Made by a program: the position numbers and the translations under genes | Shown here: positions 15,747 to 24,992 of the stretch, one piece after another | Numbering within the stretch: the stretch's first letter is position 1 | Layout of the letters: the number at the start of each line of letters is the position of its first letter | Notes under the pieces: generated by a model | The model's database searches: none | What the model was told of the DNA's origin: nothing | What the model saw: only the letters and a program-made list of their open reading frames with translations | Assembly: GCA_035995185.1 (NCBI GenBank) | Contig: DASYKT010000022.1 | Location: 62,001-126,000, forward strand | DNA length: 64,000 nt | Direction: 5' to 3' | DNA from: DASYKT01 sp035995185 | GTDB taxonomy: Bacteria; Acidobacteriota; Blastocatellia; Pyrinomonadales; Pyrinomonadaceae

Positions 15747-17621
15747 TCAAGGAAGTTTCGGTTTCGGTATTTTAGTGAGCGGGTTATTTTGCTGCACCTG
15801 ATTTTGCACTTCGGTCAGGACCGCGCCGCTAAAGATCACGTCCAACTGCCGCGCCAGGTTAGGATTAAGTTTTCGCAATTTATCCTGGGCCTTTTTGGCT
15901 TCCTTGGTGTGGCCGCGGCGGTATTCGGATTCCGCCAGGTTGTAATAGCCGGCGGCAAAATTAGAGTCCGTATCCGTTGCTTTTTTGAATTGCTCGACCG
16001 CTTCACCCAGCCGGTTAAGTTTGCGAAATGCAATGCCCAATTCATTCAATGCAAAGGTCCAGTTCTTGTGCAATTTCAGGGCCGCCTGCAGCGAAATGAC
16101 CGCCGCCGCGTAATCGCCCAGATCGTTTTGGGTGATGCCCAGATTGAGATAGGCCGCCTGGAATTTACTATCTAAGCTGACAGCTTTTTCCAGCGCCGCG
16201 CGCGCCTCCTGGAGTTTTTGTTTGGATGCCGCGTCTTGCCGCAGCTTCGCATCTTCCTGAGAACCGTTGTAATAAGCCCAGCCCAGGTTGCTGTAATCGA
16301 TGGCATCGGACCGCGGCGTGATGGCTTTTTTCAAAGCATCGATGGACTGTGTCCATCTGCCCAACCGGCCCAGGGTATAACCATAACTGCTATAGAGTTC
16401 GGTATCGTCCTTGAGGAACGCGACCGCGATAGAATATTCACCGATGGCTTTGCCAAACCATTCTTTTTTCTTTACCGCGTTGGTTTCGGCCGATCCTAGC
16501 TGCCTAAAAGTTTCCGCCAGATTAGCATGCGCTTCGGCATAATCGTTCTTGTATTTGATCGCCTCCTGGTAAGCGGCCACGGCATCCAGGTATTTTTCCC
16601 GGTTGTAATAGGCCACGCCTAAATTATAGTAGGCCTCGACGTAGCGCGGGTTAAGCCGGATGGCTTCCTGATATTCCGTGATGGCTTCCTTATCGCGGTC
16701 GGCGCGATCATAGGCTTCACCGAGATATAAATGGGCTTCGGGCGTGGAAGTTTTTGTGATCGACCTTTTGAAAGCGGCGATCGCTTCATCATTGCGGTTC
16801 TGCCGCGAAAGGATCAAACCGTAAAACAATTCCGTGTCCGGATCGTCAGGCCGTATCGCCCGGCTCTTGATCAGGTACTCTTCGGACTTGGCTATCTCGC
16901 CTTTCTGGTAATAGATGATGCCAAGCGGAGTATAAAGTTCGGTTAGCGTTGGGTCGAGAGCAAGGGCTTTTTCATACCCGACCTGCGCTTTATCGTTATT
17001 GCCGGCTGCGTCATAACATTCGCCCAGGCCCGCATAGGCCCCGGCATTGTTCGGATTCGCTTTTGCGGCTTCCTCAAAATAATAAACCGCGGTTTCCGGA
17101 TGCCCGTCGTCCAAGGTCTTGTTACCTTTACGAATATAGGCTTCGCTTAGGCCCGGCTTGGCGGCGGCGTTTTTCGGGTCGAGCTCCGCGGCCTTCTTGA
17201 AATAGTCGATGGACTTGTCCAGATCGTTTTGCTCCAAAAACATTTCGGCGGCGCCGGCCAATACTTTAGCGGCTTGTTCGCGCGAAGCGGTATTGGCGAC
17301 CTTAGTGGTCGGCGGCACCGGGCTGTTAACCTTCGTCGCATGCGGGCGTGATTTTTGATTGGCGGCGACCTGCTCCTGGATCTTCTTGCGTGACTCGGTC
17401 CTCTGAGCTGAAGTTCGCTGGCTTACCGTTTTGCTTTTTGAAGAGCTGCGCGCCTGTGGGGCTTTTCGCGACTGGCGAAAAACAAAAACACTCGATCCGT
17501 TGGTCAGATCTTCGGAGGTCGAAACAAGATCCTGCCCCCGCACGGGAAAACTGTTTAGTAAAAAAGTTCCCAAGATCAATATCGTTAACAAAGAACTGTA
17601 TCGTTTTCTCTTGAATTGCAT
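15747..17621 (-). CDS. Large secreted TPR-repeat protein
   Basis: A 624-residue protein with a basic N-terminus and hydrophobic signal (RYSSLLTILILGTFLLNSFPVRGQ). A Ser/Lys/Arg-rich linker follows to about residue 120. About a dozen TPR units then run to the C-terminus, with typical sequence such as AKPGLSEAYIRKGNK and AYYNLGVAYYNREKYLDAV. The start at 17621 follows GGAGCGG/GGAAAAG on the minus strand; two upstream in-frame starts would add a long basic extension. It is probably a periplasmic or outer-membrane-associated scaffold. No enzyme motif was seen. It is separated from murB only by a perfect palindrome. Confidence 0.78.
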   Translation of the reverse strand: MQFKRKRYSSLLTILILGTFLLNSFPVRGQDLVSTSEDLTNGSSVFVFRQSRKAPQARSSSKSKTVSQRTSAQRTESRKKIQEQVAANQKSRPHATKVNSPVPPTTKVANTASREQAAKVLAGAAEMFLEQNDLDKSIDYFKKAAELDPKNAAAKPGLSEAYIRKGNKTLDDGHPETAVYYFEEAAKANPNNAGAYAGLGECYDAAGNNDKAQVGYEKALALDPTLTELYTPLGIIYYQKGEIAKSEEYLIKSRAIRPDDPDTELFYGLILSRQNRNDEAIAAFKRSITKTSTPEAHLYLGEAYDRADRDKEAITEYQEAIRLNPRYVEAYYNLGVAYYNREKYLDAVAAYQEAIKYKNDYAEAHANLAETFRQLGSAETNAVKKKEWFGKAIGEYSIAVAFLKDDTELYSSYGYTLGRLGRWTQSIDALKKAITPRSDAIDYSNLGWAYYNGSQEDAKLRQDAASKQKLQEARAALEKAVSLDSKFQAAYLNLGITQNDLGDYAAAVISLQAALKLHKNWTFALNELGIAFRKLNRLGEAVEQFKKATDTDSNFAAGYYNLAESEYRRGHTKEAKKAQDKLRKLNPNLARQLDVIFSGAVLTEVQNQVQQNNPLTKIPKPKLP

Positions 17622-17699
17622 ATTTCTTTTCCGCTCCATCAAGCACCGCCGGGCTGAATTCATTTTACTCCGCTTTGTTTTCAAGGCAAGTGATACCTT

Positions 17700-18207
17700 G
17701 GTAGTGTCTTAATTTGCCGGCAAAGTTTCTCAAGGATGGGTGGAGCAGGGTGCTCCAGTGTGCGCCAGTGCCCCACCTGCTCCAAAAATGCTCCAGAAAT
17801 CTTAAAAATGAAAGGCCATTAAACAAATCTCCCAAAACTGTAATTGAAAACTCCTTTTGGCAGTGTCCTGATCCGGTGGTGCCAGAGCCAGATAACAGAT
17901 AACAGACTCGAAAATCTATCGGTTATCCTCTATCATCTTTTATCTATTTCGAGTAAATTCCGGCGCCGCTCTCCTTTTCAAGGTATTGACAGCGTCTTTT
18001 ACCGAAGTCTTTAAGACCGCCACTGCCATTCTACCTGCGAGAGAGAGAAAGGCACCACCGGCGCTTATAGCATTAATTGCAGTTTGTGAATAATCGGTTT
18101 TTCGCGCGATTTTAGCAATCCCCCGATTTAACAATTCTCTCTTAGTACACTCACCGGTACTGCAGCCCCGAACGTACCAATGTCCGAGTCTAAATTAAGA
18201 CACTACC
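17700..18207. mobile_element. MITE-like element with 16-bp terminal inverted repeats
   Basis: A 508-bp segment bounded by perfect inverted repeats: GGTAGTGTCTTAATTT at 17700-17715 and its complement at 18192-18207. GATACCT occurs just outside both ends (17692-17698 and 18208-18214), a possible target duplication, though two extra bases separate it from the left repeat. No transposase is encoded. On the minus strand an open frame of about 80 codons (17940 to about 18190) contains TKRELLNRGIAKIARKT, vaguely like a helix-turn-helix; it is not supported as a gene. The segment also contains a word-repeat block (17740-17810) and half of the 85-bp palindromic repeat (17915-17955). GTAGTGTCTTAA recurs near 24.93 kb. 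Confidence 0.6.
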
Positions 18208-18283
18208 GATACCTGAAAACACCCAAAAAACAGGCCCAAACTATTTGACGTTGGCAGCGGCGCTTTTTTGCAGGTAAAAAAAG

Positions 18284-18358
18284 CCTTCGTGTATTTCGTG
18301 TGTTTCGTGGTTAATTTCCGGAAGTTTTACCACGAATCGCACCAAACGCACGAAATGT
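18284..18358. repeat. TTCGTGGTTAATT-type palindromic repeat
   Basis: Direct words TTCGTGTATTTCGTGTG and TTTCGTGGTTAATTTCC are followed by their inverted form (ACCACGAATCGC ... CACGAAATG), giving an imperfect hairpin. It belongs to the same loose family as repeats at 21552, 33501, 35885 and 52411. The rest of 18208-18479 shows no gene. Confidence 0.6.
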
Positions 18359-18479
18359 ATCGCTCATTAAAACGATCTTTTATTTCTTACGGGGCAGCGC
18401 CAACTTAATAAGCAAAGCCCACGAAATACAACTAATATTCGCGGGCGCTGCTTAATTCAAATCATTTGACAAGTCCGGT

Positions 18480-21400
18480 CTACGGCAAAAAGGCATTTGG
18501 CACTGCTTTATCCGTCGACACCCCGAACATCATTCCGGTGTATCCGGCCGTCGACTGCAAAATGAACCAGACGCCGTTCGAGGGCCGGTAGACCGCAATA
18601 TCGGCCCGGCCGTCACCGTCATAATCGGCCGCCACCGGTTTATCTTCCGCCACGCCCCATTGTAACGAGGTCATCGTTGCCGTGCCGCTGTTAAAAATGA
18701 ACCAGCTCCCCAAAGCCGGGCTATAGAAGGCGAAATCCGTCTTGCCGTCGCCGTCATAATCGGCGGCCACGGGTATCACGCCGCTCGCCCCGAACTGCGC
18801 CGCGTTCGCCAGCCCCGTCGAGCTGCTCAGATACCACCACATGCCGTCGGACGGGCGGAATATCGCCGGGTCCGATTTTCCGTCGCCGTCAAAATCGCCG
18901 ATCACCGGTATGTCGCCTGCCTGTCCGAAAACGAGCGGTGAGTAACCCGCGGTCGAACCGAGCCTGAACCAGATCCCGACCGCCGGCCGGTAAATGACAA
19001 AATCATCTTTGCCGTCGCCGTCGAAATCTTCCGCCAGCGGAATATCGCCCGGCACCCCGGCAAATCCAAAACCAACAGCATAGAAACCGCCGTTTACGCT
19101 GCTGGCATACCACCAGGTCCCGGTGCTCGGCCGGTAGATGGCCAGTTCGGTTTTGCCGTCGCCGTCGAAATCGCCCGGTGTGATCACATCGCCGCTGAGG
19201 CCGAAATTCTGCACCTGAAATCCCGTCTGGCTTCGCACCTGGTACCAGTTGCCGTCCGCCGGGCGGAATACAGCGATATCGGCGCGGCCGTCACCGTCAA
19301 AATCAAAACGGGCGGCATTGTGAAATACCTCGGTGGCGATCCGGACGATACCCGCGCGAATGCTGGACCCGAAAGCCGTAAAATCGCCGCCCACCAGGGC
19401 TTTATTATCCGGCTGCCCGGCCAGCGCGCGGACTATTCCCTTCGGCCCCTCGGCAAAAAACACCTGGTCGAGCATGCCGTTCGTATTAAGGCGGACCAGG
19501 TTTTTACGCGTGAGCCCATTGACCGTACTAAAGTTGCCCCCGACGATCAAAGTGCCTTCGGCCTGGATGATGACGCTGTTTATTTTTACATCGCTCCCGC
19601 CAAAGCTGACATTGGCAAAGGTCGCATCCGCGCTGCCGTCATTATTCCGCCGCCTGACATTCGAACCATAGATGACGTATTTGCCGTCGCTCTGCTGCAG
19701 AACGATGCCGCCCGCTCCGTTGCTGTTAAAAGAAGTGTCGGTAGTGCCGTCGGCATTCAAACGCGCCATTCCCGAACGGTTGAATCCGTTCACGCCGTTA
19801 AAGGAACCGCTGAACACGATCTTGCCGTCCGCCTGCGCAATGACCGAAGTCAGATTAGGCCCGCCGCCTACGATCGGATTAAATCCCGCATCGAGACTGC
19901 CGTTCGCATTTACCCGGGCGATACCTGTGCGGGCTGAGGCAAAAACCACCGAAAAATTTCCGGTCGCGACGACTTTTCCGTCAGGCTGAAGGGCGATCGC
20001 GTAGATATCGTTATTGAAAGCGGGCGCGAAACTGCCGTCCAGGCTTCCATCTGAATTTAACCTGACCAGTTTGCCGACCGGGCTGCCGTTAAAAGTTGTG
20101 AATGTTCCGATCGCGAGAATCTTACCGTCCGGCTGGACCACCATCGAACTCGGCGGAGCGTCAAAACCGCTGCCGGGCACAAACGTAAGATCGGTGGTGC
20201 CGTCGGAATTAACCCGCGCGATGTAATTGCGGGAAACGCCGCCCACGGCATTGAATATTCCCGCCAGGATAAATTTCCCGTCTGCCTGCCGCGCAATTGA
20301 ATGGATCTTGCCGAATTCCCCGATCAGAGCGTTAAACCCGGTATCGAGGCCTCCCTCGGGATTGAGCCGGTAATATTGCTGCCCGGTAGAATTCGATTTG
20401 CCGAAAAACACGACCCTTCCAAGGGAATCCAAAACCCACCGGTTGAGCACTTCGCTGATATCGTTCGCTTTGGTAAAAGAACCGTCTAACGAACCGTCCG
20501 AATTTAGCCGGTAGAATTTATTGGGATTACCCACGCCGTTGCTGGCATCGATCAAAATCTTTCCGCTCGGCAGGACCTGCGCGCGGTCGCCCCAGATAAT
20601 AGCGCTGACCGTGAAACTCAGGTCAACGTTACCCGCCGGAAAAACGCGGGCAATGTTTGGCGTGGCGGCGCCGTTCACCGTATCGAATTTGCCGCTGATG
20701 ATAAGGTTTCCGTCAGGCTGGAGCGCCAACCCGGTGAGGAATGAGGTAAATCCGGGAGCCCACCCTAGTACCGGCCTTTCGAATGAAAGATCGAGCGAAC
20801 CGTTAGAACTATAACGCTTGACCAAACCGGCCGTTCCCTGTCCCACGCCTTCCTGTGTTCCCAGGTAAAATTTGCCATCGGGCGTTGGTACGAGGTCAAC
20901 GATCCCGCCATTGATCGCATTGTTGATCACCGTCAACGTTGAAAACGTATCGTCAAAAGTGCCGTTCGCGTTTATCCGATACAGGTACTTGAAAAAACGC
21001 CCGTTGATGAATTCGCTTCGCTCGACATAACTTCTGCCGTCGGGCAGTACCGCCCAGACATAGGCGCCTGAGGTGCCGGCCGGGCTAAGGGGTAAAGCCG
21101 GGTTGTAAGAAGCGTCCAGGCTGCCATCGGAGTTGAGCCGGATAAGCTTTGCTTTGTTATTAGCATCGCCGCCGGCGACCAAAAATTTTCCGTCCGGCTG
21201 CAAAGCGACATTTGCGACGCCGCTTAAGTGACATCCGCAATAGCTAAACGTCAGGTCGGGGCTTCCGTCTACGCCCAGCCGCGCGATCTGCCCGTCGGCG
21301 GACCCGCCCGAACCGAGAGCGCCGCCCCAAACGATGACCTTGTTATCGGCCTGGACGATCTGCCCTTTACCGGTCGCTGCCGTCGGCACCTGCAAGGGCA

Positions 21401-21500
21401 CCGTGCTAAACGAAGGATCGATCTGATTCTGAGCGTTTGCCGATAATACCGTAAATATCGCAAGCAAAAGCAGGCCAGTAAAAAGTTTTAGATGTCGCAT
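18480..21500 (-). CDS. Secreted delta-60 repeat / VCBS (FG-GAP) protein, copy 1
   Basis: A 1006-residue protein with a signal peptide (LFTGLLLLAIFTVLSANAQ). From about residue 27 to 710 it consists of delta-60 repeats of roughly 50-60 residues, with the recurrent pattern LQPDGKxxxxGxF followed by ARLNSDGSLDxSF. The last 290 residues contain six FG-GAP/VCBS units of about 47 residues, each with the calcium-binding-type loop DFDGDGKxD and FRPSDGxWW. Together these suggest beta-propeller or beta-solenoid folds at the cell surface or outside the cell. The start follows GGGGAGAG. It is one of three tandem paralogues, with the same ending (FGVSTDKAVPNAFLP). Function unknown; adhesion or structural roles are guesses. 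Confidence 0.85.
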   Translation of the reverse strand: MRHLKLFTGLLLLAIFTVLSANAQNQIDPSFSTVPLQVPTAATGKGQIVQADNKVIVWGGALGSGGSADGQIARLGVDGSPDLTFSYCGCHLSGVANVALQPDGKFLVAGGDANNKAKLIRLNSDGSLDASYNPALPLSPAGTSGAYVWAVLPDGRSYVERSEFINGRFFKYLYRINANGTFDDTFSTLTVINNAINGGIVDLVPTPDGKFYLGTQEGVGQGTAGLVKRYSSNGSLDLSFERPVLGWAPGFTSFLTGLALQPDGNLIISGKFDTVNGAATPNIARVFPAGNVDLSFTVSAIIWGDRAQVLPSGKILIDASNGVGNPNKFYRLNSDGSLDGSFTKANDISEVLNRWVLDSLGRVVFFGKSNSTGQQYYRLNPEGGLDTGFNALIGEFGKIHSIARQADGKFILAGIFNAVGGVSRNYIARVNSDGTTDLTFVPGSGFDAPPSSMVVQPDGKILAIGTFTTFNGSPVGKLVRLNSDGSLDGSFAPAFNNDIYAIALQPDGKVVATGNFSVVFASARTGIARVNANGSLDAGFNPIVGGGPNLTSVIAQADGKIVFSGSFNGVNGFNRSGMARLNADGTTDTSFNSNGAGGIVLQQSDGKYVIYGSNVRRRNNDGSADATFANVSFGGSDVKINSVIIQAEGTLIVGGNFSTVNGLTRKNLVRLNTNGMLDQVFFAEGPKGIVRALAGQPDNKALVGGDFTAFGSSIRAGIVRIATEVFHNAARFDFDGDGRADIAVFRPADGNWYQVRSQTGFQVQNFGLSGDVITPGDFDGDGKTELAIYRPSTGTWWYASSVNGGFYAVGFGFAGVPGDIPLAEDFDGDGKDDFVIYRPAVGIWFRLGSTAGYSPLVFGQAGDIPVIGDFDGDGKSDPAIFRPSDGMWWYLSSSTGLANAAQFGASGVIPVAADYDGDGKTDFAFYSPALGSWFIFNSGTATMTSLQWGVAEDKPVAADYDGDGRADIAVYRPSNGVWFILQSTAGYTGMMFGVSTDKAVPNAFLP

Positions 21501-21551
21501 TTTTCTCTCCCCGAAAACCGCGTGAAAAATTAATATAAGTCGTGCACTCAG

Positions 21552-21620
21552 TTAGCCACTAATTACACAAATAACACGAATGAAAGATTCTTATTCGTGC
21601 TATTTGTGCCATTAGTGGCA
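21552..21620. repeat. TTAGCCACTAATTACAC-type palindromic repeat, copy 1
   Basis: The left arm (TTAGCCACTAATTACACAAA) and the right arm (TTTGTGCCATTAGTGGC) form a long imperfect hairpin. A second copy with the same arms is at 33501-33570. It separates two delta-60 genes. Confidence 0.7.
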
Positions 21621-21638
21621 GGCAAAGGCCTCTTAGTT

Positions 21639-24600
21639 CTACGGAATATAAGCATTTGGAACCGCTGTATCCGAAGACAAACCGAACTGCATACTCGTCG
21701 GGCCGCCTGTCGATCGGGAGATGAACCACATCCCGTTCGACGGACGATAGATCGCAATGTCCGTTCTGCCGTCGCCGTCATAATCCGCCGGGGTCGGCCG
21801 GTCATCGCTAAAGCCCCATTCCCTGGTAGTGATCGAACCGTCATTGCTGTTCATGATGTACCAGACCCTCGTTGCCGGGCGGAACACCGCCGGGTCGGTC
21901 CTGCCGTCACCGTCATAATCTCCGAGCACCGGAATATCACCGGGCTTACCCCACGGGTGAGCATAGAACAATCCGTCCGCGCTGCTCGCGTACCAGATGA
22001 CGCCGTCCTCGGGCCGGAAGATCGTCGGATCCGCCTTACCATCGCCGTCGAAATCGGCGACCAGCGGAATGTCTCCGGGCAAACCGAACTGAATATTGGA
22101 AATGATCCCGGTCGAAGAGCTCATGCGAACCCATAAACCCGTTGTTGGTTGGAAGAAAACGAAATCGGCTTTTCCATCACCATCGAAGTCGGACGGCACC
22201 AGAGTGTCATTCGCTGTACCCCAGCCAACGATCGAAAAAGTTCCGGTAGTGCTCTTGAGATACCACCATTGCCCGTTACGATAAACGGCCAGATCGGTCT
22301 TGCCGTCGCCGTCATAATCAGCGGCCGCCACCCGGTCGCCGTTTTGGCCCCAGTGCGTGACGGTAAACCCGGCGCTGCTTCTGGCCAAATACCAGTTGCC
22401 ATCCGACGGGCGGAAGATACTGATATCCGCCCGGCCGTCGCCGTCAAAATCGAATTGCGGCGCGCCATGGAATCTGGCCAGCGATACCCGCGCGACTCCC
22501 GCCCTGGGCGTGTTATCGATCCGGGAAAATTCCCCGCCCATCATAACTTTTCCGTCCGGCTGCAGGGCCAGTCCGTGAACCGGGCCGTTCACGCCGTCCG
22601 GGAAGATCAGCTGCTGCGGATGCCCTGACGAATTTAGCCAGGCAAAGTTAGCGGTGGCAGCCCCGCTAACCGATGAAAACTCTCCCCCGACCAGTATCTC
22701 TCCATTAGCCTTAAAGACAACCGAGTAAATGCGCTTGGTCGAAGTGTTGGTGGTAAAAGTGACGTTGGTAAAACCGCTGTCGGAGCTTCCGTCCGTATTC
22801 AGGCGGCGCATCTGGCCGCCATCCGATGAAACCGTCAGCACTTTCCCGTCCGGCTGCAGCCAGAGCGACGTAAAACCGCCAGCAGTGTTGGTGGGGTTAT
22901 AGGTTAGGTCCAGGGAACCATCGGAATTCAATCGCGCCAGATTATTGCGGTTAAATCCGTTGACCCCGCCGAAAGATCCTCCCGCTACGACTTTTCCGTC
23001 AGCCTGTACTACTAGGCTGTTGAGGCTCGGACTTCCAAATGTAACGCTGAACGTGTTATCGGCCGAGCCGTCGCTATTGATGCGCACCAAGCCGCCGCCG
23101 GCCACGAGGATCTTTCCATCGGGCTGCAGAGCTATCGTGTTAACACCGATCAACACGTGATGATTAAAAGTTCCATCCAGGCTGCCGTCGCTGTTGAGCC
23201 TGACCAGTTTTGAAACCGGCATTCCGTTATAGCTGTCAAAATTTCCGGTTGCTAATATCTTTCCGTCGGGCTGCATCAACATGGTATATATTTCGCCGAC
23301 AAATCCGGTTCCCGGATTAAAGGTGCCATCGAGAGTACCGTCGGTGTTAAGCCGGGCAAACCGTGATTGCGACAGCCCGTTGACACTGATAAAGCTTCCC
23401 TGGATTATGACCTTGCCGTCCGGCTGGCGCAGCATAAATGAAACCGTTCCGGACTCCGCGACGTTGGAATCAAAACCGGGATCGAGTGTGCCGTTGGTCC
23501 CGACGCGGTAGAACTGCTGCTCTGCCGAATCCGACTGGCCAAAAAATACCGCGTTTTCCGACGCGTCCAGAACAAACCTGTTGAGCACCGGGATCGAGCC
23601 GGTAAAGGCGAACTCCTGTTCGTCACCACTCCTGACGTCCCTGACGCTTTTCACACCGCCCTGCGCGGCCGACAATTTTTCAGTTCCGGCTCCCATTCCG
23701 GCTTCAGTCTCAGCGGCGGCGGGCTTGGCCAAAGAGTTGTCGATCGAACCGTTTGAATTCAAGCGGTAGAGACGATTGAGATTTCCCACGCCGTCACTCG
23801 CCGCGATGAGAATTTTACCGCTTTGCAGCAGCTTGATCTGCCCGATCGAGACGAAACCGGAAACGGAAAAAGAAAGATCGACATTTCCCGCCGGCAGCAG
23901 CCGGGCGAGCCTGTTTACCGCCACGCCATTGATCGTCGTCAATCCGGAAATGAGAAGGCTTCCGTCAGGTTCGATGGCCAATCCATTGATGGCGCCGGTA
24001 TCCTGCGGGATCGACGGCGGGTTCCAGCCGGCATCCGGCGTTCCGTCGGCATTAAATCTTTTAAGGCTTGCAAATTGGTGCGAGATGATAAAGCTGCTCG
24101 TCCCGATATAGAATTTTCCGTCGGGAGCTATGATAACTTCCGGCACGTAGACTATCACGCTGCTGCCCAGCGATATCGGCGTGAAGGAATTATCGACCAA
24201 TCCGTTGGTCTGGTAGCGGCCCAGGGTAGAGCTTCCGTCGCCCCCGGTCGCTTCGATGATCGCCATGCCATCCGGCTGGATGGTCCGGATGCGCGCCGCT
24301 CTGCCCGGCGAATCTATCGCGCCGGTAAAGGGCGAACTATACGTGACATCCAGGCCACCGCTTGGATCGATCCGGATAACTTTTCCGCGATTAAAACTAT
24401 TTGAACCGGAGACCAGCATTTTGCCGTCAGCCAGCACCGTGACATTCGTCACCGAAGCAAAGGAGCATCCGCAAAAACTAAACGAGGTGTCCAAACTTCC
24501 GTCCGCATTCAAACGCGCCACCAAACCTTTGATCGTGCTTGCTTCGGTGAGGGAACCGCCCCAGACGATCACTTTGCCGTCGGCCTGAACTGCCTGGCCT

Positions 24601-24737
24601 TTGGTATTGTTAACGTTATTAACTGCCAGTGACGGTGCGGCATTAAATGTCATATCAACCTGATTTTGGGCAAACGCCGCGAACACCAAAAATATGGCGA
24701 TCGAAAACGCGCCTAAGACATTCTTTGAATTTTGCAT
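21639..24737 (-). CDS. Secreted delta-60 repeat / VCBS (FG-GAP) protein, copy 2
   Basis: A 1032-residue paralogue of the proteins on either side. The signal peptide is FSIAIFLVFAAFAQ. Delta-60 repeats fill about residues 28-740 (VRLNSDGSLDGTFN and similar). Six FG-GAP units follow, all with DxDGDGxxD loops, and the protein ends FGLSSDTAVPNAYIP. Unlike copy 1 it contains an insertion near residues 335-385 (AAAETEAGMGAGTEK to GDEQEFAFTGS) between two repeats, of low complexity and probably a linker. GGGGAG precedes the start. It is secreted by the Sec route; the final location is not clear. Confidence 0.85.
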   Translation of the reverse strand: MQNSKNVLGAFSIAIFLVFAAFAQNQVDMTFNAAPSLAVNNVNNTKGQAVQADGKVIVWGGSLTEASTIKGLVARLNADGSLDTSFSFCGCSFASVTNVTVLADGKMLVSGSNSFNRGKVIRIDPSGGLDVTYSSPFTGAIDSPGRAARIRTIQPDGMAIIEATGGDGSSTLGRYQTNGLVDNSFTPISLGSSVIVYVPEVIIAPDGKFYIGTSSFIISHQFASLKRFNADGTPDAGWNPPSIPQDTGAINGLAIEPDGSLLISGLTTINGVAVNRLARLLPAGNVDLSFSVSGFVSIGQIKLLQSGKILIAASDGVGNLNRLYRLNSNGSIDNSLAKPAAAETEAGMGAGTEKLSAAQGGVKSVRDVRSGDEQEFAFTGSIPVLNRFVLDASENAVFFGQSDSAEQQFYRVGTNGTLDPGFDSNVAESGTVSFMLRQPDGKVIIQGSFISVNGLSQSRFARLNTDGTLDGTFNPGTGFVGEIYTMLMQPDGKILATGNFDSYNGMPVSKLVRLNSDGSLDGTFNHHVLIGVNTIALQPDGKILVAGGGLVRINSDGSADNTFSVTFGSPSLNSLVVQADGKVVAGGSFGGVNGFNRNNLARLNSDGSLDLTYNPTNTAGGFTSLWLQPDGKVLTVSSDGGQMRRLNTDGSSDSGFTNVTFTTNTSTKRIYSVVFKANGEILVGGEFSSVSGAATANFAWLNSSGHPQQLIFPDGVNGPVHGLALQPDGKVMMGGEFSRIDNTPRAGVARVSLARFHGAPQFDFDGDGRADISIFRPSDGNWYLARSSAGFTVTHWGQNGDRVAAADYDGDGKTDLAVYRNGQWWYLKSTTGTFSIVGWGTANDTLVPSDFDGDGKADFVFFQPTTGLWVRMSSSTGIISNIQFGLPGDIPLVADFDGDGKADPTIFRPEDGVIWYASSADGLFYAHPWGKPGDIPVLGDYDGDGRTDPAVFRPATRVWYIMNSNDGSITTREWGFSDDRPTPADYDGDGRTDIAIYRPSNGMWFISRSTGGPTSMQFGLSSDTAVPNAYIP

Positions 24738-24782
24738 TTCAGACTCTCCCCGCTCAAAAATAATTACAAAGTATCCGCAAGT

Positions 24783-24935
24783 TTTAAAGTTGTGGTGTCG
24801 GACGCGGAATGTGATTCGAAATAGATGATAACTGATAGATGACAGAGGATAGATCGAATCTTTCAGTTGTTATCTATCATCTTTTATCTATTCCGAATGG
24901 TACTGCAAACTCAGCATTACAACTTTAAGACACTA
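24783..24935. repeat. Nested repeats: 85-bp palindromic element inside a longer inverted repeat
   Basis: The 85-bp element (24814-24898; starts ATTCGAAATAGATG, ends TATCTATTCCGAAT) is a long imperfect palindrome and is about 90% identical to 38358-38442. Outside it, TTTAAAGTTGT at 24783-24793 pairs with ACAACTTTAA at about 24916. The right end AAGACACTAC matches the end of the MITE-like element at 18.2 kb. Confidence 0.75.
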
Positions 24936-24992
24936 CTCAGTTCTATCAAGCGGGCGGCTTAAGCTCACCGCCCGCCAGATCAAGTGGTTGAT

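Noticed and set aside
17714..18190. Small genes inside the MITE-like element
   Set aside because: Two short open frames exist, one with a weak helix-turn-helix look, but neither has a good start, ribosome site or recognisable family.
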